Positions 1 through 8,177 of a DNA stretch of 64,000 nt are shown here, in pieces (positions within the stretch are counted from its first letter, which is position 1; every line of letters begins with the position of its first letter). This DNA is from JAXMAZ01 sp046350115 (GTDB lineage: Bacteria > Planctomycetota > Planctomycetia > Gemmatales > Gemmataceae). A program made the translations under genes and the position numbers. The stretch covers positions 62,001 to 126,000 of the forward strand of contig JAXMAZ010000005.1 in NCBI GenBank assembly GCA_046350115.1, written 5' to 3'. The notes beneath the pieces are model-generated. The model made no database searches. It was not told where the DNA came from and saw nothing but the letters and a program-made list of their open reading frames with translations.

Positions 1-1923
1 ATCGAGGAGCTGGTCACGGCCCGCAGCGTGGCGCAGAAGGGGCCGAACAAGGGGAAGCAACTCCTGTTCGGCGGGTTCGACGCGGCTACCCTCCTCGGCG
101 ACGCCTTGGAGCCGCTCAACAAGGTGGCCAGGATCGCCGACGCCACGCTGGCCGATGTCCGGCGGGCCCGGGCGGCCCTGAAGGAAGCCGAGAAGGCGGT
201 GGCGTCGGCCGCCGCCCTGTGCGACATCGTCACCGCCTGTCGGCTGACGTGTGCCGAGTTCCCGTTCGACTCGTGGAGCTGGGACGAGGAGAAGGATCGG
301 CTCACTGGGGCGGCCGAGCACGCGAACGCCCTCAAGGCGTTGGAGCACCTCCCGCCGTTCCACTTCCCGATCGCCTTCCCGGAGGTGTTCCTACGGGACC
401 GCTCCGGGTTCGACGTTCTCCTCGGCAACCCGCCGTGGGAGAAGGCTCGCGTCGAGGAGCACGCCTTCTGGGCGCGGCACCAGCCGGGGCTCCGGTCGCT
501 AAGTCCACGTGAGCGGGAGGCGCGGCAGACTGGGCTGCGGAAGGAACGTGGTGATCTGGCGAAACTCCTCGAAGAGGAGACGGCCACAGCCGAGGCCCTG
601 CGGAAGGCACTTCTGAACGGCCCGTATCCGGGCATGGGCAGCGGGGATCCGGACCTGTACAAGGCGTTCTGCTGGCGGTTCTGGCACCTGATCGCCAGCG
701 ACGGCGGTCGCACCGGCGTCGTTCTGCCGCGCGGAGCGCTCGCGGCAAAGGGGTCCCACCTGTTCCGGGTCGAAGTGTTCGGCGGATCTCGACAGGTGAT
801 CGTCACAACACTCGTGAACAGCCGGCAGTGGGTGTTCGATGAGGTTCACCCCCAGTACACCGTTGGACTGGTCGCCGTCTGCCGTGGTACGCCGGACGGT
901 CACACGATCGGGCTCCGCGGACCGTTCAACTCGCTAGAGCGGTTCGAGGCCGGGCACCGACGCCCGCCCACCCTGTTTAGTGCCGCCGACGTCGCAAGTT
1001 GGACAGACACCGTTGCCCTGCCGCTGCTGCCGACCGACGAATCACTGGCTGTCTTCGCCCAACTCCGCACACACCCACGGCTCGACTTCAACGACAAGAC
1101 ATCGTGGCGGGCGCGGCCGTACACCGAGGTTCACGCGACGAACGACAAGCACCTCTTCGACATGAAGTCAGAGGAGTGCCCGGAGGGTTTCTGGCCGGTT
1201 TACAAGGGGGAGTCGTTCGACGTATGGGAACCCGATACAGGCACTTACTACGGCTGGGCGGACCCGACAAAGGTTCTGCCGGAATTACTCGCGACACAGA
1301 AGCGGGGTGCCCGATCGAAGGCGTCGCCGTTTTCTGAGTTTCCGGCAGACCGGATCGGCAAGCAGGAACTGCTCGCCTGTCAGTTCCCCCGCATCGCCTT
1401 CCGCGATAACTCGCGGGCCACCGACAGCCGCACGGTCAGGGCCGCGCTGGTACCACCCCGTGTGTTCATCGTCCACCTCGCCCCATCGCTGTTGTTTCCC
1501 CGGGGCACGAAACATGACGTGGCGTACCTGCTCGGCGTGCTTTCTTCCCTCCCACTCGACTGGTATGCCCGCCGCTTTGTGGAACTCCACCTGACGTACC
1601 ATGTCCTGAACCCGTTCCCAATCCCGCGGCCGGCGGAGGACAACCCGCTCCGGAAGCGGGTGGTGGCGCTGGCGGGACGGCTGGCGGCGGTGGATGAGCG
1701 ATTCACGGACTGGGCGAAGGCGGTCCGGGTGGCGTGCGGCCCGCTCGACGACGCTACCCGGGACGACCACGTCCACGAACTCGATGCCGTCGTCGCCCAC
1801 CTGTACGGGCTGACCGAGCCCCAGCTCGTCCACGTCTTCGAGACGTTCCACGAAGGCTGGGACTACATGCCTTGGCTCGCCGCCACTCTGAAGCACTACA
1901 CCGCCTGGGCGAAGAACAAATAG
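1..1923 (+). CDS. Eco57I-type adenine-specific DNA methylase (5' end outside window)
   Basis: Probable N6-adenine DNA methyltransferase of the large Eco57I/PglX/DrmMI-like kind, in which methylation normally marks self DNA for a partner nuclease or helicase. The frame is open from base 1, so the GTG at 28 need not be the start and the N-terminal part, including the SAM-binding FxGxG motif, lies upstream. Visible here is motif IV as LLGNPPW (NPPW at 427-438), followed by a helical insert at about 500-620. Next comes the segment DLYKAFCWRFW with VVLPRGAL (about 650-740), which follows the catalytic fold in this family. The last third has the hydrophobic and proline-rich features (HVLNPFPIPRP) seen in the target-recognition part of type IIG-like enzymes. 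It is followed 67 bases later by a small gene and then the helicase, suggesting one operon. The methylase call is firm; the exact defence system is not. Confidence 0.8.
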   Translation: MEELVTARSVAQKGPNKGKQLLFGGFDAATLLGDALEPLNKVARIADATLADVRRARAALKEAEKAVASAAALCDIVTACRLTCAEFPFDSWSWDEEKDRLTGAAEHANALKALEHLPPFHFPIAFPEVFLRDRSGFDVLLGNPPWEKARVEEHAFWARHQPGLRSLSPREREARQTGLRKERGDLAKLLEEETATAEALRKALLNGPYPGMGSGDPDLYKAFCWRFWHLIASDGGRTGVVLPRGALAAKGSHLFRVEVFGGSRQVIVTTLVNSRQWVFDEVHPQYTVGLVAVCRGTPDGHTIGLRGPFNSLERFEAGHRRPPTLFSAADVASWTDTVALPLLPTDESLAVFAQLRTHPRLDFNDKTSWRARPYTEVHATNDKHLFDMKSEECPEGFWPVYKGESFDVWEPDTGTYYGWADPTKVLPELLATQKRGARSKASPFSEFPADRIGKQELLACQFPRIAFRDNSRATDSRTVRAALVPPRVFIVHLAPSLLFPRGTKHDVAYLLGVLSSLPLDWYARRFVELHLTYHVLNPFPIPRPAEDNPLRKRVVALAGRLAAVDERFTDWAKAVRVACGPLDDATRDDHVHELDAVVAHLYGLTEPQLVHVFETFHEGWDYMPWLAATLKHYTAWAKNK

Positions 1924-1990
1924 GGATCGACCGCCCTGGTGAGTCTGCCTCCCCGCCTCGCATCCGGATCTGGAAAGGAGCAGCGGCCTC

Positions 1991-2485
1991 ATGTGCGTCG
2001 TGGTCTACGTCAGAGAGAGGAGCGGCGACGACCCGGGGCACATGGTCGTCGGGCAGGAGCCGGTCGGCTCGAACGCCAGCTACTACGGCTTCCGCTTCGA
2101 CCCGGCGGACCTACCGCCGGAGTTTCAGCCGCAGGACCAGTGGCGGAATTACCTCTTCGATCACCCCGTCCCGGGCTACATCGACGACGAGACGGAGAAG
2201 ACCCGGTACCTGATCCTGGAGAAGGCCAGGCTCTACTCAAAACGCGCGTCGTGCGAGGCCGCGATCGCGAGCGTTCTTCCCGCGCAAGAGAAGTGGCGGC
2301 CGCACGCGCGTTACTCCTTCAACCCCGACACACACCATACTCCTGCCGACCCTTGCTACAACTGCGTGACCTGGGCCATTCTCATCGCCAACGCCTTGGC
2401 TCCAGCGATGTTGGTCAAGGTCAACCAGGGGCGGGTCAAGCACATCATCAAGCAGCTCGAACCCCCGCCTGCGGAGGGGAAATAA
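1991..2485 (+). CDS. Small protein of the methylase-helicase operon, possible permuted-papain (PPPDE/LRAT-like) fold
   Basis: A 164-residue protein of no family I can name with certainty. The ATG at 1991 has an AGGAG ten bases upstream, and the stop is one base before the helicase ATG, so translation is probably coupled. An early strand-like stretch contains GHMVV with His17. Near the C terminus CYNCVTWAILIANAL places an Asn-Cys pair (N124, C125) at the head of a hydrophobic helix. An N-terminal His in a GH-hydrophobic strand with a later NC at a helix start is the arrangement of circularly permuted papain-like folds (PPPDE/DeSI, LRAT, YiiX). That assignment is inference from two short motifs. 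An alternative is an unrelated structural subunit of the defence complex. No signal peptide or membrane segment is seen, so it is presumably cytoplasmic. Confidence 0.7.
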   Translation: MCVVVYVRERSGDDPGHMVVGQEPVGSNASYYGFRFDPADLPPEFQPQDQWRNYLFDHPVPGYIDDETEKTRYLILEKARLYSKRASCEAAIASVLPAQEKWRPHARYSFNPDTHHTPADPCYNCVTWAILIANALAPAMLVKVNQGRVKHIIKQLEPPPAEGK

Positions 2486-2486
2486 C

Positions 2487-5400
2487 ATGGCCAAGCGCAT
2501 CGTGAAACTGTCCTACTCCCCGCTCGCGATCAACCTGTCCGACCAGGTCGGTAGCCTCTTCATCGACCCGAAGACCGGCGTCATCCTCCTCGACGAAGGG
2601 GACGGCGAAGGCCGTGTGAACGGCGTGCGGTTCAACCCCGACAACCGCCCCCGGTTTTCGGTCGTGCCCGAGGGACCGTCCCACCTGCTCGAACTCCATT
2701 ACTGCGGCGTCCACCTGTCGATCGGCGCTGCTGGCGAGGGCGACAACCTGTCCGGCTGGGCGCTCGCGGCCAACTCGTTCCTGGCCACGAAAGCCAGCCC
2801 AAGCGTGCGGCGCTCCGTCACATCTGCCCGTCCCACCGGGCGCAGCACACCCGCCCACCCGCCGGTTACCCCGCTGAGTGCCTTCGTCGACAACCGAACC
2901 GGACACACGCTCGACAAGGCCATTGCGGCACATCTGGCGACGAGCCGGAACGGCAGCCCGATGCAGGTCGATGCCGCGACCGGCTTCTTCGACCTGGGCG
3001 GTTTCCTTCTTCTAAGCCCACACCTTCGGGACGGCGACACGGTTCGCCTCCTCCTGGGCGCCGAGCCGCCCCGCGAAGCGAGCCTGCCCCCGCCGAAGCC
3101 CGGCGACGCAAGGGGGCCGGAGCGTGCCCGCGAGGTCGTCGCTGCCGCGCTCCGGGAACTCGACGCCGGCCTCGCCCGGGCCCGCGACCTCCTCCCGTTC
3201 GATGTCGTGACGGACCGGGCCATCGCACAACTGCTCGGGATGCTCGCGGCGAAGCGGCTGGACGTTCGGAGACTGGAGAAGCAGTTTCTTCCGGCCCGCG
3301 GGTTCCTGGTGCGGAACGCCGGCAGCGCGTTCGTCGGCAGTGTGAACCTGAGTCGCCACGGCCTGATCGGCGAGCCGTCGGTCGTCCTTGGACAGCAGGG
3401 CACCCCAGCGGCCGACCGCCTTGGTACCTGGTTCGACGGACTGTGGACCGCGGCGGTCCCGTTCGACCTGGCGAAGCTGTACCAACCGCTGACCGCGAAC
3501 TACGACCCGTACCTGGTTTACATGCGCATGCTGTACGCCCTGTACGGCGCGGAGTTGGCCGAGGAGAGCGGGCCGAAGGGGGACATCCCGGTCACCGGGT
3601 TCCAGCAGCACGGCGTCTGGCGGGCGCTGGGCATCATCAAGAGGTACGGCGGGGTTCTGATCGCCGATGGGGTGGGTCTCGGTAAGACGTTCACCGCCGG
3701 CGAGATCATCCGACGGTACCGGGAGCGGCGGCAGCGGGTGCTCCTCGTCTGCCCGGCGGCGCTCCGCGACGGCACCTGGGCCGACTTCCTCGACAGGTAC
3801 CAACTCTACGTCACCTGCGTGTCGTACGAGCAGCTCGCCGCCGACCGCCGGTTCCACGGCGGCGACGGCCCCGACTACCTGAAGAACGACCTGGACGACT
3901 ACGCCCTGGTAGTGGTTGACGAGAGCCACAACTACCGCAACCCGGACTCGCCGGCCCGGGCCGGCATCCTCCGACTGCTCCTCCGTGGCCCGCGACGCGA
4001 TGTAGTGCTCCTGAGCGCCACGCCGGTGAACAACTCGCTCTGGGACCTGTACCACCTGCTCCGGTTCTTCCTCAAGCGGGACGCCGCCCTCGCCGACCGC
4101 GGGGTGCTGTCGGTGCGGGAACAGTTCGCGACCGCGATGCGGCAAGACCCGTTCAACCTCAGCCCGGACGTGCTGTACCCGATCCTGGACGCTACGACGG
4201 TCAAGCGGACCCGGCACTTCGTCAAGAAGCACTACGAGAACGAGCAGATCCGCCTGCCCAGCGGGGCCGTCGTCCCAATCCAGTTCCCGAAGCCGATGCC
4301 GTCGAGCATCACCTACAACCTCGATGCCGTCCTTCCTGGCTTCCTGCCACGACTCGAAGCCGCCCTGATGCCTGCGACCGGCAAGCCGCTGTTGACGATG
4401 GCCCGATACCAGGTCGAGAACTACGCGACTGGCGGCGACGGCGAGGATCGCGCAGTGGTGGGGCTGCTCCGGTCGGCACTGCTCAAGCGGTTTGAGTCAT
4501 CAGTCCGGTCCTTCGCCTTGACGACCGGGAAGATGGTGCGTGAGCACGAGTTCTTCCTGAAGGGGCTCGACGACGGCGTGGTCTATCACAAGGCGGTGGT
4601 GCGAGAGGTGTCCGCCGCCGACGAGGAGGACGCCGACGACCTACTCGACGAACTGGCCGAAAAGCTCGGCCCCGGCGAGTCGCTCAAGGACTACGACTCG
4701 AAGCGACTCCGGAAGGACGTTGAGAACGACCTCGCCATCCTCAGGGAATTTCACGCCACTGCGAACAAGGTGAACGCCGCCGCGGACCCGAAGCTCGCGG
4801 CGCTGGTGGAGGCGTTGGTGAAGGTCGCCGCGGAGGCGAAGAAGGACGGGATCGACGCGGCCGACGAGCGACGGAACCGCAAGGTGCTGGTGTTCTCGTT
4901 CTACGCCGACACCGTGGACTGGATTTACGACTTCCTCGCCGACCGGCTGGCCGCAGACCCGCGGCTGGAGGCGTACAAGGGCCGATTGGCGGCTGTGTCC
5001 GGGACCGACAGCAAGAACGGTGTGAGCCGGGAGGCTGCCGTCACCGGGTTCGCCCCCGACTCCGCCGGGAAGAAGGGCGACCCCGACCGGTTCGACCTCC
5101 TCGTGACCACCGATGTACTGGCCGAGGGCCTGAACCTCCAACAGTGCCGGAACATCATCAACTTCGACCTGCCGTGGAACCCGATGCGGCTGGTCCAACG
5201 GCACGGGCGTGTGGACCGGATCGGCAGTCCGCACCCGAAGGTGTTCCTTCGCACCTTCTTCCCGGACAGGGAGCTCGACCGGCTCCTAGAGCTGGAGGCC
5301 CGGGTGCGGCGGAAGCTGGCCCAGGCGGCCGCGTCGGTCGGGGTCGAGGCAGCCCCGATCGAGCACGCGGCCGAGACGGAGGTGAGCTTCGCCGAGAGCC

Positions 5401-6140
5401 GGGAGGAGATCGAGCGGCTGCGGGCCGGGGACGCGTCGCTGTACGAAGCAGGCGGGACCACCGGGGCGTCGATGACCGGCGAGGAGTACCGCCAGGAGCT
5501 CCGCAAGGCCCTGAAGCGGATGGGGGACAAGATCCGGGGGCTGCCGTGGCGGGCCGGGTCCGGGCTGGTGCGGGGCGACCGCCGGGGGCACGTGTTCTGT
5601 GCCGCGGTCGGCGACCGGGTGTTCGTCCGGTTTGTCCCGGCCGGGGCGAAGGAGGCGGCCCAGGTCGACCGGGAGCTCGGCTCCTGCTTGCGGCGGATTG
5701 AGTGCGCCGACGGAACCCCACGAACGATGCCCGAGGACCTGCTGACCGGGGTGTACGCGGCGTGGGACCTGGCCCGGCACGACGTCTACGACGACTGGTC
5801 GGAGAAGACCGACCCAATGAACCTGCTACCGAAGGTGCCGGCCTTCCTCCGCGAGGTGGCCGAGTTCCTGCGTGCGACTCCTCCGGCCGGAGTGGCAGGG
5901 GACGCTCTGGACCGGTACGTCCAGGCGATCGAGGCCCCCCTCCCGCGACGGGAGGAGAGCGAACTGCGGCGGGTGTTCGAGGCGACGTTCCCCGGGAAGA
6001 AGGCTAAGGCCGACGCCCTAGCCCGGAAGGTCGAAGAGCTCGGGCTAGAGCCGTTCGTCCCGCCCGACCCGCTTCCGCCGATCGGTCCCGATGAGGTTCA
6101 TTTAGTCTGCTGGATGGCGGTCGAGTCGGAGAAGGGCTGA
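2487..6140 (+). CDS. SNF2-like superfamily 2 helicase with an N-terminal phospholipase-D-like domain
   Basis: A 1217-residue ATP-dependent DNA translocase or helicase. After an N-terminal region of about 230 residues comes a PLD-type domain. Its second half keeps GSVNLSRHGL (G284 onward), but the position expected to read HxK reads PAR (P269-R271), so nuclease activity is doubtful. The helicase core follows: Walker A GVGLGKT (395-401), DExH box as DESH (478-481), motif III SAT (510-512), an acidic and basic insert at about 680-800, then the C-terminal lobe with TDVLAEGLN (about 875-883) and arginine-finger motif QRHGRVDR (904-911). The ATG lies one base after the previous stop. A methylase plus SNF2-type helicase is the pairing used in class 1 DISARM (DrmMI/DrmD) and in other helicase-methylase systems; drmA, drmB and drmC are not visible here. 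Helicase function is certain, system identity is not. Confidence 0.88.
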   Translation: MAKRIVKLSYSPLAINLSDQVGSLFIDPKTGVILLDEGDGEGRVNGVRFNPDNRPRFSVVPEGPSHLLELHYCGVHLSIGAAGEGDNLSGWALAANSFLATKASPSVRRSVTSARPTGRSTPAHPPVTPLSAFVDNRTGHTLDKAIAAHLATSRNGSPMQVDAATGFFDLGGFLLLSPHLRDGDTVRLLLGAEPPREASLPPPKPGDARGPERAREVVAAALRELDAGLARARDLLPFDVVTDRAIAQLLGMLAAKRLDVRRLEKQFLPARGFLVRNAGSAFVGSVNLSRHGLIGEPSVVLGQQGTPAADRLGTWFDGLWTAAVPFDLAKLYQPLTANYDPYLVYMRMLYALYGAELAEESGPKGDIPVTGFQQHGVWRALGIIKRYGGVLIADGVGLGKTFTAGEIIRRYRERRQRVLLVCPAALRDGTWADFLDRYQLYVTCVSYEQLAADRRFHGGDGPDYLKNDLDDYALVVVDESHNYRNPDSPARAGILRLLLRGPRRDVVLLSATPVNNSLWDLYHLLRFFLKRDAALADRGVLSVREQFATAMRQDPFNLSPDVLYPILDATTVKRTRHFVKKHYENEQIRLPSGAVVPIQFPKPMPSSITYNLDAVLPGFLPRLEAALMPATGKPLLTMARYQVENYATGGDGEDRAVVGLLRSALLKRFESSVRSFALTTGKMVREHEFFLKGLDDGVVYHKAVVREVSAADEEDADDLLDELAEKLGPGESLKDYDSKRLRKDVENDLAILREFHATANKVNAAADPKLAALVEALVKVAAEAKKDGIDAADERRNRKVLVFSFYADTVDWIYDFLADRLAADPRLEAYKGRLAAVSGTDSKNGVSREAAVTGFAPDSAGKKGDPDRFDLLVTTDVLAEGLNLQQCRNIINFDLPWNPMRLVQRHGRVDRIGSPHPKVFLRTFFPDRELDRLLELEARVRRKLAQAAASVGVEAAPIEHAAETEVSFAESREEIERLRAGDASLYEAGGTTGASMTGEEYRQELRKALKRMGDKIRGLPWRAGSGLVRGDRRGHVFCAAVGDRVFVRFVPAGAKEAAQVDRELGSCLRRIECADGTPRTMPEDLLTGVYAAWDLARHDVYDDWSEKTDPMNLLPKVPAFLREVAEFLRATPPAGVAGDALDRYVQAIEAPLPRREESELRRVFEATFPGKKAKADALARKVEELGLEPFVPPDPLPPIGPDEVHLVCWMAVESEKG

Positions 6141-6466
6141 CGCATCGGCCGCCGGCTTCTTGGGCACATCTCCCGAGAGCGGAAAGACACCTGTGGTCTC
6201 GGCCGGCACCACTTTTCCGACCGCCGACCCAGGGCCGACCGGCCCTCCGGGGGCTCATAGAGAACGAGGTACTGCTGGTTTACCTGGCTTGGGGACGGAG
6301 CGGTAAGACGAGCGCAACCGGTGGCTGCCCACCACGACGGCCAGCCGCCACCTTAACGCCACCTTACGGGGCGATTGTCGGCGGACAGCAGCGGATGGTG
6401 GCATCGAGAATGGTGTTATCATTACGGGGGATGTGAACAGTCTCGAACGGCGACGGACGGAAGGAA
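6141..6466. other. Gene-free right end of the island
   Basis: This is the space between the helicase stop and the tRNA fragment. No ORF with a plausible start, no clear terminator and no tRNA 5' half (acceptor or D-arm) was found on either strand. A short direct repeat of GCCACCTTA(A/C)G at about 6347-6369 is visible, of unknown meaning. Confidence 0.4.
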
Positions 6467-6513
6467 TCGCTTTCGTAAAGCGGGGGTCCAGGGTTCAAAT
6501 CCCTGAGGCGGCT
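6467..6513 (+). tRNA. 3' half of tRNA-Thr(CGT), probable attachment-site duplicate
   Basis: The sequence folds as the 3' part of a tRNA. The anticodon stem-loop is at 6467-6483 (loop TTCGTAA, anticodon CGT at 6474-6476). A five-base variable loop follows at 6484-6488. The T-arm is CAGGG-TTCAAAT-CCCTG at 6489-6505. The 3' acceptor strand AGGCGGC is at 6506-6512 with discriminator T6513 and no encoded CCA. The matching 5' acceptor (GCCGCCT) and a D-arm are absent in the 130 bases upstream. The first anticodon-stem pair is T-G, where an intact gene would be expected to read C-G, suggesting identity starts at about 6468. It is not a functional tRNA gene as it stands. Confidence 0.8.
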
Positions 6514-6667
6514 TTCCACCTTTCGCCCGTTCCGGGCCTGCGGGCGAATCTCCACACCCGGCTCCATTTCCTGAACCCTCCGGCTGCCGGCACCGGCTTG
6601 CCGCCCGGTCTGGATCGTTATCAGCCGGTCCTCAATCGCCCTAGCAGCGGAGAACCGCCCGGAAAAC

Positions 6668-6699
6668 GACCCGGCCCCGGGCGGTCCCGGGGCCGGGTC
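6668..6699 (-). terminator. Intrinsic terminator of metK
   Basis: A perfect 14-bp stem (6668-6681 with 6686-6699) has a CGGT loop and lies 18 bases beyond the metK stop. On the minus strand it is followed by GTTTTCC, a short T-run. Confidence 0.7.
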
Positions 6700-6716
6700 G
6701 GCAACCGGCGAAGGTC

Positions 6717-7970
6717 TTAAACCCCGGCGGCCTTGCGGAGGGCGTCCGCCTTGTCCGTCTTCTCCCAGGCGAACGTCGGCAGCTCCCGGCCGAAGTGCCC
6801 GTGCCGGGCCGTCTCCCGGTAGATCGGCCGCCGCAGGTCCAGGCTCTCGATGATCCCCTTCGGGGTCAGCCGGAAGTGCTCCCGGATCAGCCCGACCAGC
6901 TTGTCCTCGGTCACGCCGGCGGCCACCGTCCCCTCGGTGTTCACCCACACGTTGAGCGGGTCCGGGTAGCCGATCGCGTAGCTCAGTTGGACCTCGCACC
7001 GCTTGGCCAGCTTGGCCGCCACGATGTTCTTGGCGATGTACCGGCACATGTAGGCGGCGCTGCGGTCCACCTTGGTCGGGTCTTTGCCGCTGAACGCCCC
7101 GCCGCCGTGCCGGCCCCGGCCGCCGTAGGTGTCGACGATGATCTTCCGCCCGGTCAGCCCGCAGTCCCCGTGCGGCCCGCCCTCCAGGAAGCAGCCGGTC
7201 GGGTTGATGTGGCAGGCCACGTCCCCGTCCGCTAGCTTCGGGGCCGCCTTGCCCGGCGGGACCATCACCAGCTTCCCTTTCACCAGGTCCGGGCGGTCCG
7301 CCTTCAGCACCGGCTGGATGATCTGGTCGATAATCTGCTGGCGGGCGTCGTCGGTGAAGTAGTCCTGGCCGCTCGCCTTGGTCATCACCGTCTCGTCGTG
7401 CTGGGTGGAGAGCACGACGGCGTGGATGCGGTGCGGGGTGCCGTCCGGGTTGTACTCGACCGTCACCTGGCTCTTGGCGTCCGGCCGCAGCCAGGCCAGC
7501 TTGCCGGCCTTCCGCAGGCCGGCGTGGTGGGCGACCAGCCGGTGGGACAGGTCGATCGGCAGGGGCATCAGGGTGGGCGTCTCGTCGCAGGCGAACCCGA
7601 ACATCATCCCCTGGTCGCCGGCCCCGCCGACATCGACCCCCTGGCTGATGTGCGGGCTTTGGGCGTGGATGCGGCAGTCCACCTGGCAGGTGTCGGCGGC
7701 GAACCCGATCCGCGGGTCCACGTACCCGATGTCGGTGATGACCTGCCGGACCAGGGCGTCCACCGCCTTGCGGGTGAGCGGCGCCTTGGTGGTGATCTCC
7801 CCGGCGACGACCGCCAGGTCCGTGGTGACCAGGGTCTCGCACGCCACCCGGCTCATCGGGTCGTGCTGCAGGCAGAAGTCGAGGACGGCGTCGCTGATCT
7901 GGTCGGCCACCTTGTCCGGGTGGCCCATCGACACGGATTCGCTGGTGAACAGGTAGCGGGACGAACTCAC
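6717..7970 (-). CDS. metK: S-adenosylmethionine synthetase
   Basis: Makes S-adenosylmethionine from methionine and ATP in the cytoplasm. The 417-residue product has the family length and hallmark motifs: GHPDK near the N terminus, GAGDQGMMFGFA (the ATP-binding signature), GGGAFSGKDPTKVDRSAAY (the P-loop-like second signature) and DTYGGRGRHGG. The start is a GTG at 7970 with GAGGTG about ten bases upstream; the frame reads MSSSRYLFTSESVSMGHPDK from there. It stands alone between the tRNA fragment and a divergent DUF1559 gene and ends at a strong hairpin terminator. No SAM riboswitch could be recognised in the 200-base leader. Long overlapping frames on both strands here are codon-bias shadows. 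Confidence 0.97.
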   Translation of the reverse strand: MSSSRYLFTSESVSMGHPDKVADQISDAVLDFCLQHDPMSRVACETLVTTDLAVVAGEITTKAPLTRKAVDALVRQVITDIGYVDPRIGFAADTCQVDCRIHAQSPHISQGVDVGGAGDQGMMFGFACDETPTLMPLPIDLSHRLVAHHAGLRKAGKLAWLRPDAKSQVTVEYNPDGTPHRIHAVVLSTQHDETVMTKASGQDYFTDDARQQIIDQIIQPVLKADRPDLVKGKLVMVPPGKAAPKLADGDVACHINPTGCFLEGGPHGDCGLTGRKIIVDTYGGRGRHGGGAFSGKDPTKVDRSAAYMCRYIAKNIVAAKLAKRCEVQLSYAIGYPDPLNVWVNTEGTVAAGVTEDKLVGLIREHFRLTPKGIIESLDLRRPIYRETARHGHFGRELPTFAWEKTDKADALRKAAGV

Positions 7971-8177
7971 GAGGCACCTCGGCGGGACCGGGGTCGGGTG
8001 GTGTGCGGGCTTGGGGGCTGATTGTATGGACGCGACGGCCGGGTGGGTGCGCTAACCCGACACCAGGACCGACGCCCGGGCGGGGCGATTTCTCCGATTT
8101 TGCACATGATTCCGTCCCCGGGATCGGATACAGGAGAAGCTGGCTTCACATCCTTCTTTCCGGGACGGTATTTGCCC

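Larger units (their letters stand above)
1..6513. mobile_element. Right end of a probable tRNA-integrated genomic island carrying a defence-type operon
   Basis: The first 6.1 kb holds three co-directional genes typical of restriction or defence islands. They are followed by 326 bases without a gene and then by an isolated 3' half of tRNA-Thr(CGT) on the + strand. Integrative elements that use a tRNA 3' end leave an intact tRNA at one junction and a duplicated 3' fragment at the other. Fragment polarity places the element to the left of 6467. By eye this segment has less uniform third-position G/C than the genes after 6.7 kb, but this was not computed. No integrase is visible; it would have to lie outside the window. 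The island interpretation is inference; the tRNA fragment is directly visible. Confidence 0.5.

Noticed and set aside
6340..6513. An intact tRNA gene, possibly with an intron, ending at 6513
   Set aside because: No 5' acceptor strand or D-arm could be found upstream. GCCGCC near 6344 is followed by nothing like a D-loop and is over 120 bases from the anticodon arm.
7971..8177. A SAM riboswitch in the metK leader
   Set aside because: No SAM-I, SAM-II or SAM-IV-like pattern of helices was recognised; only ordinary GC-rich sequence.
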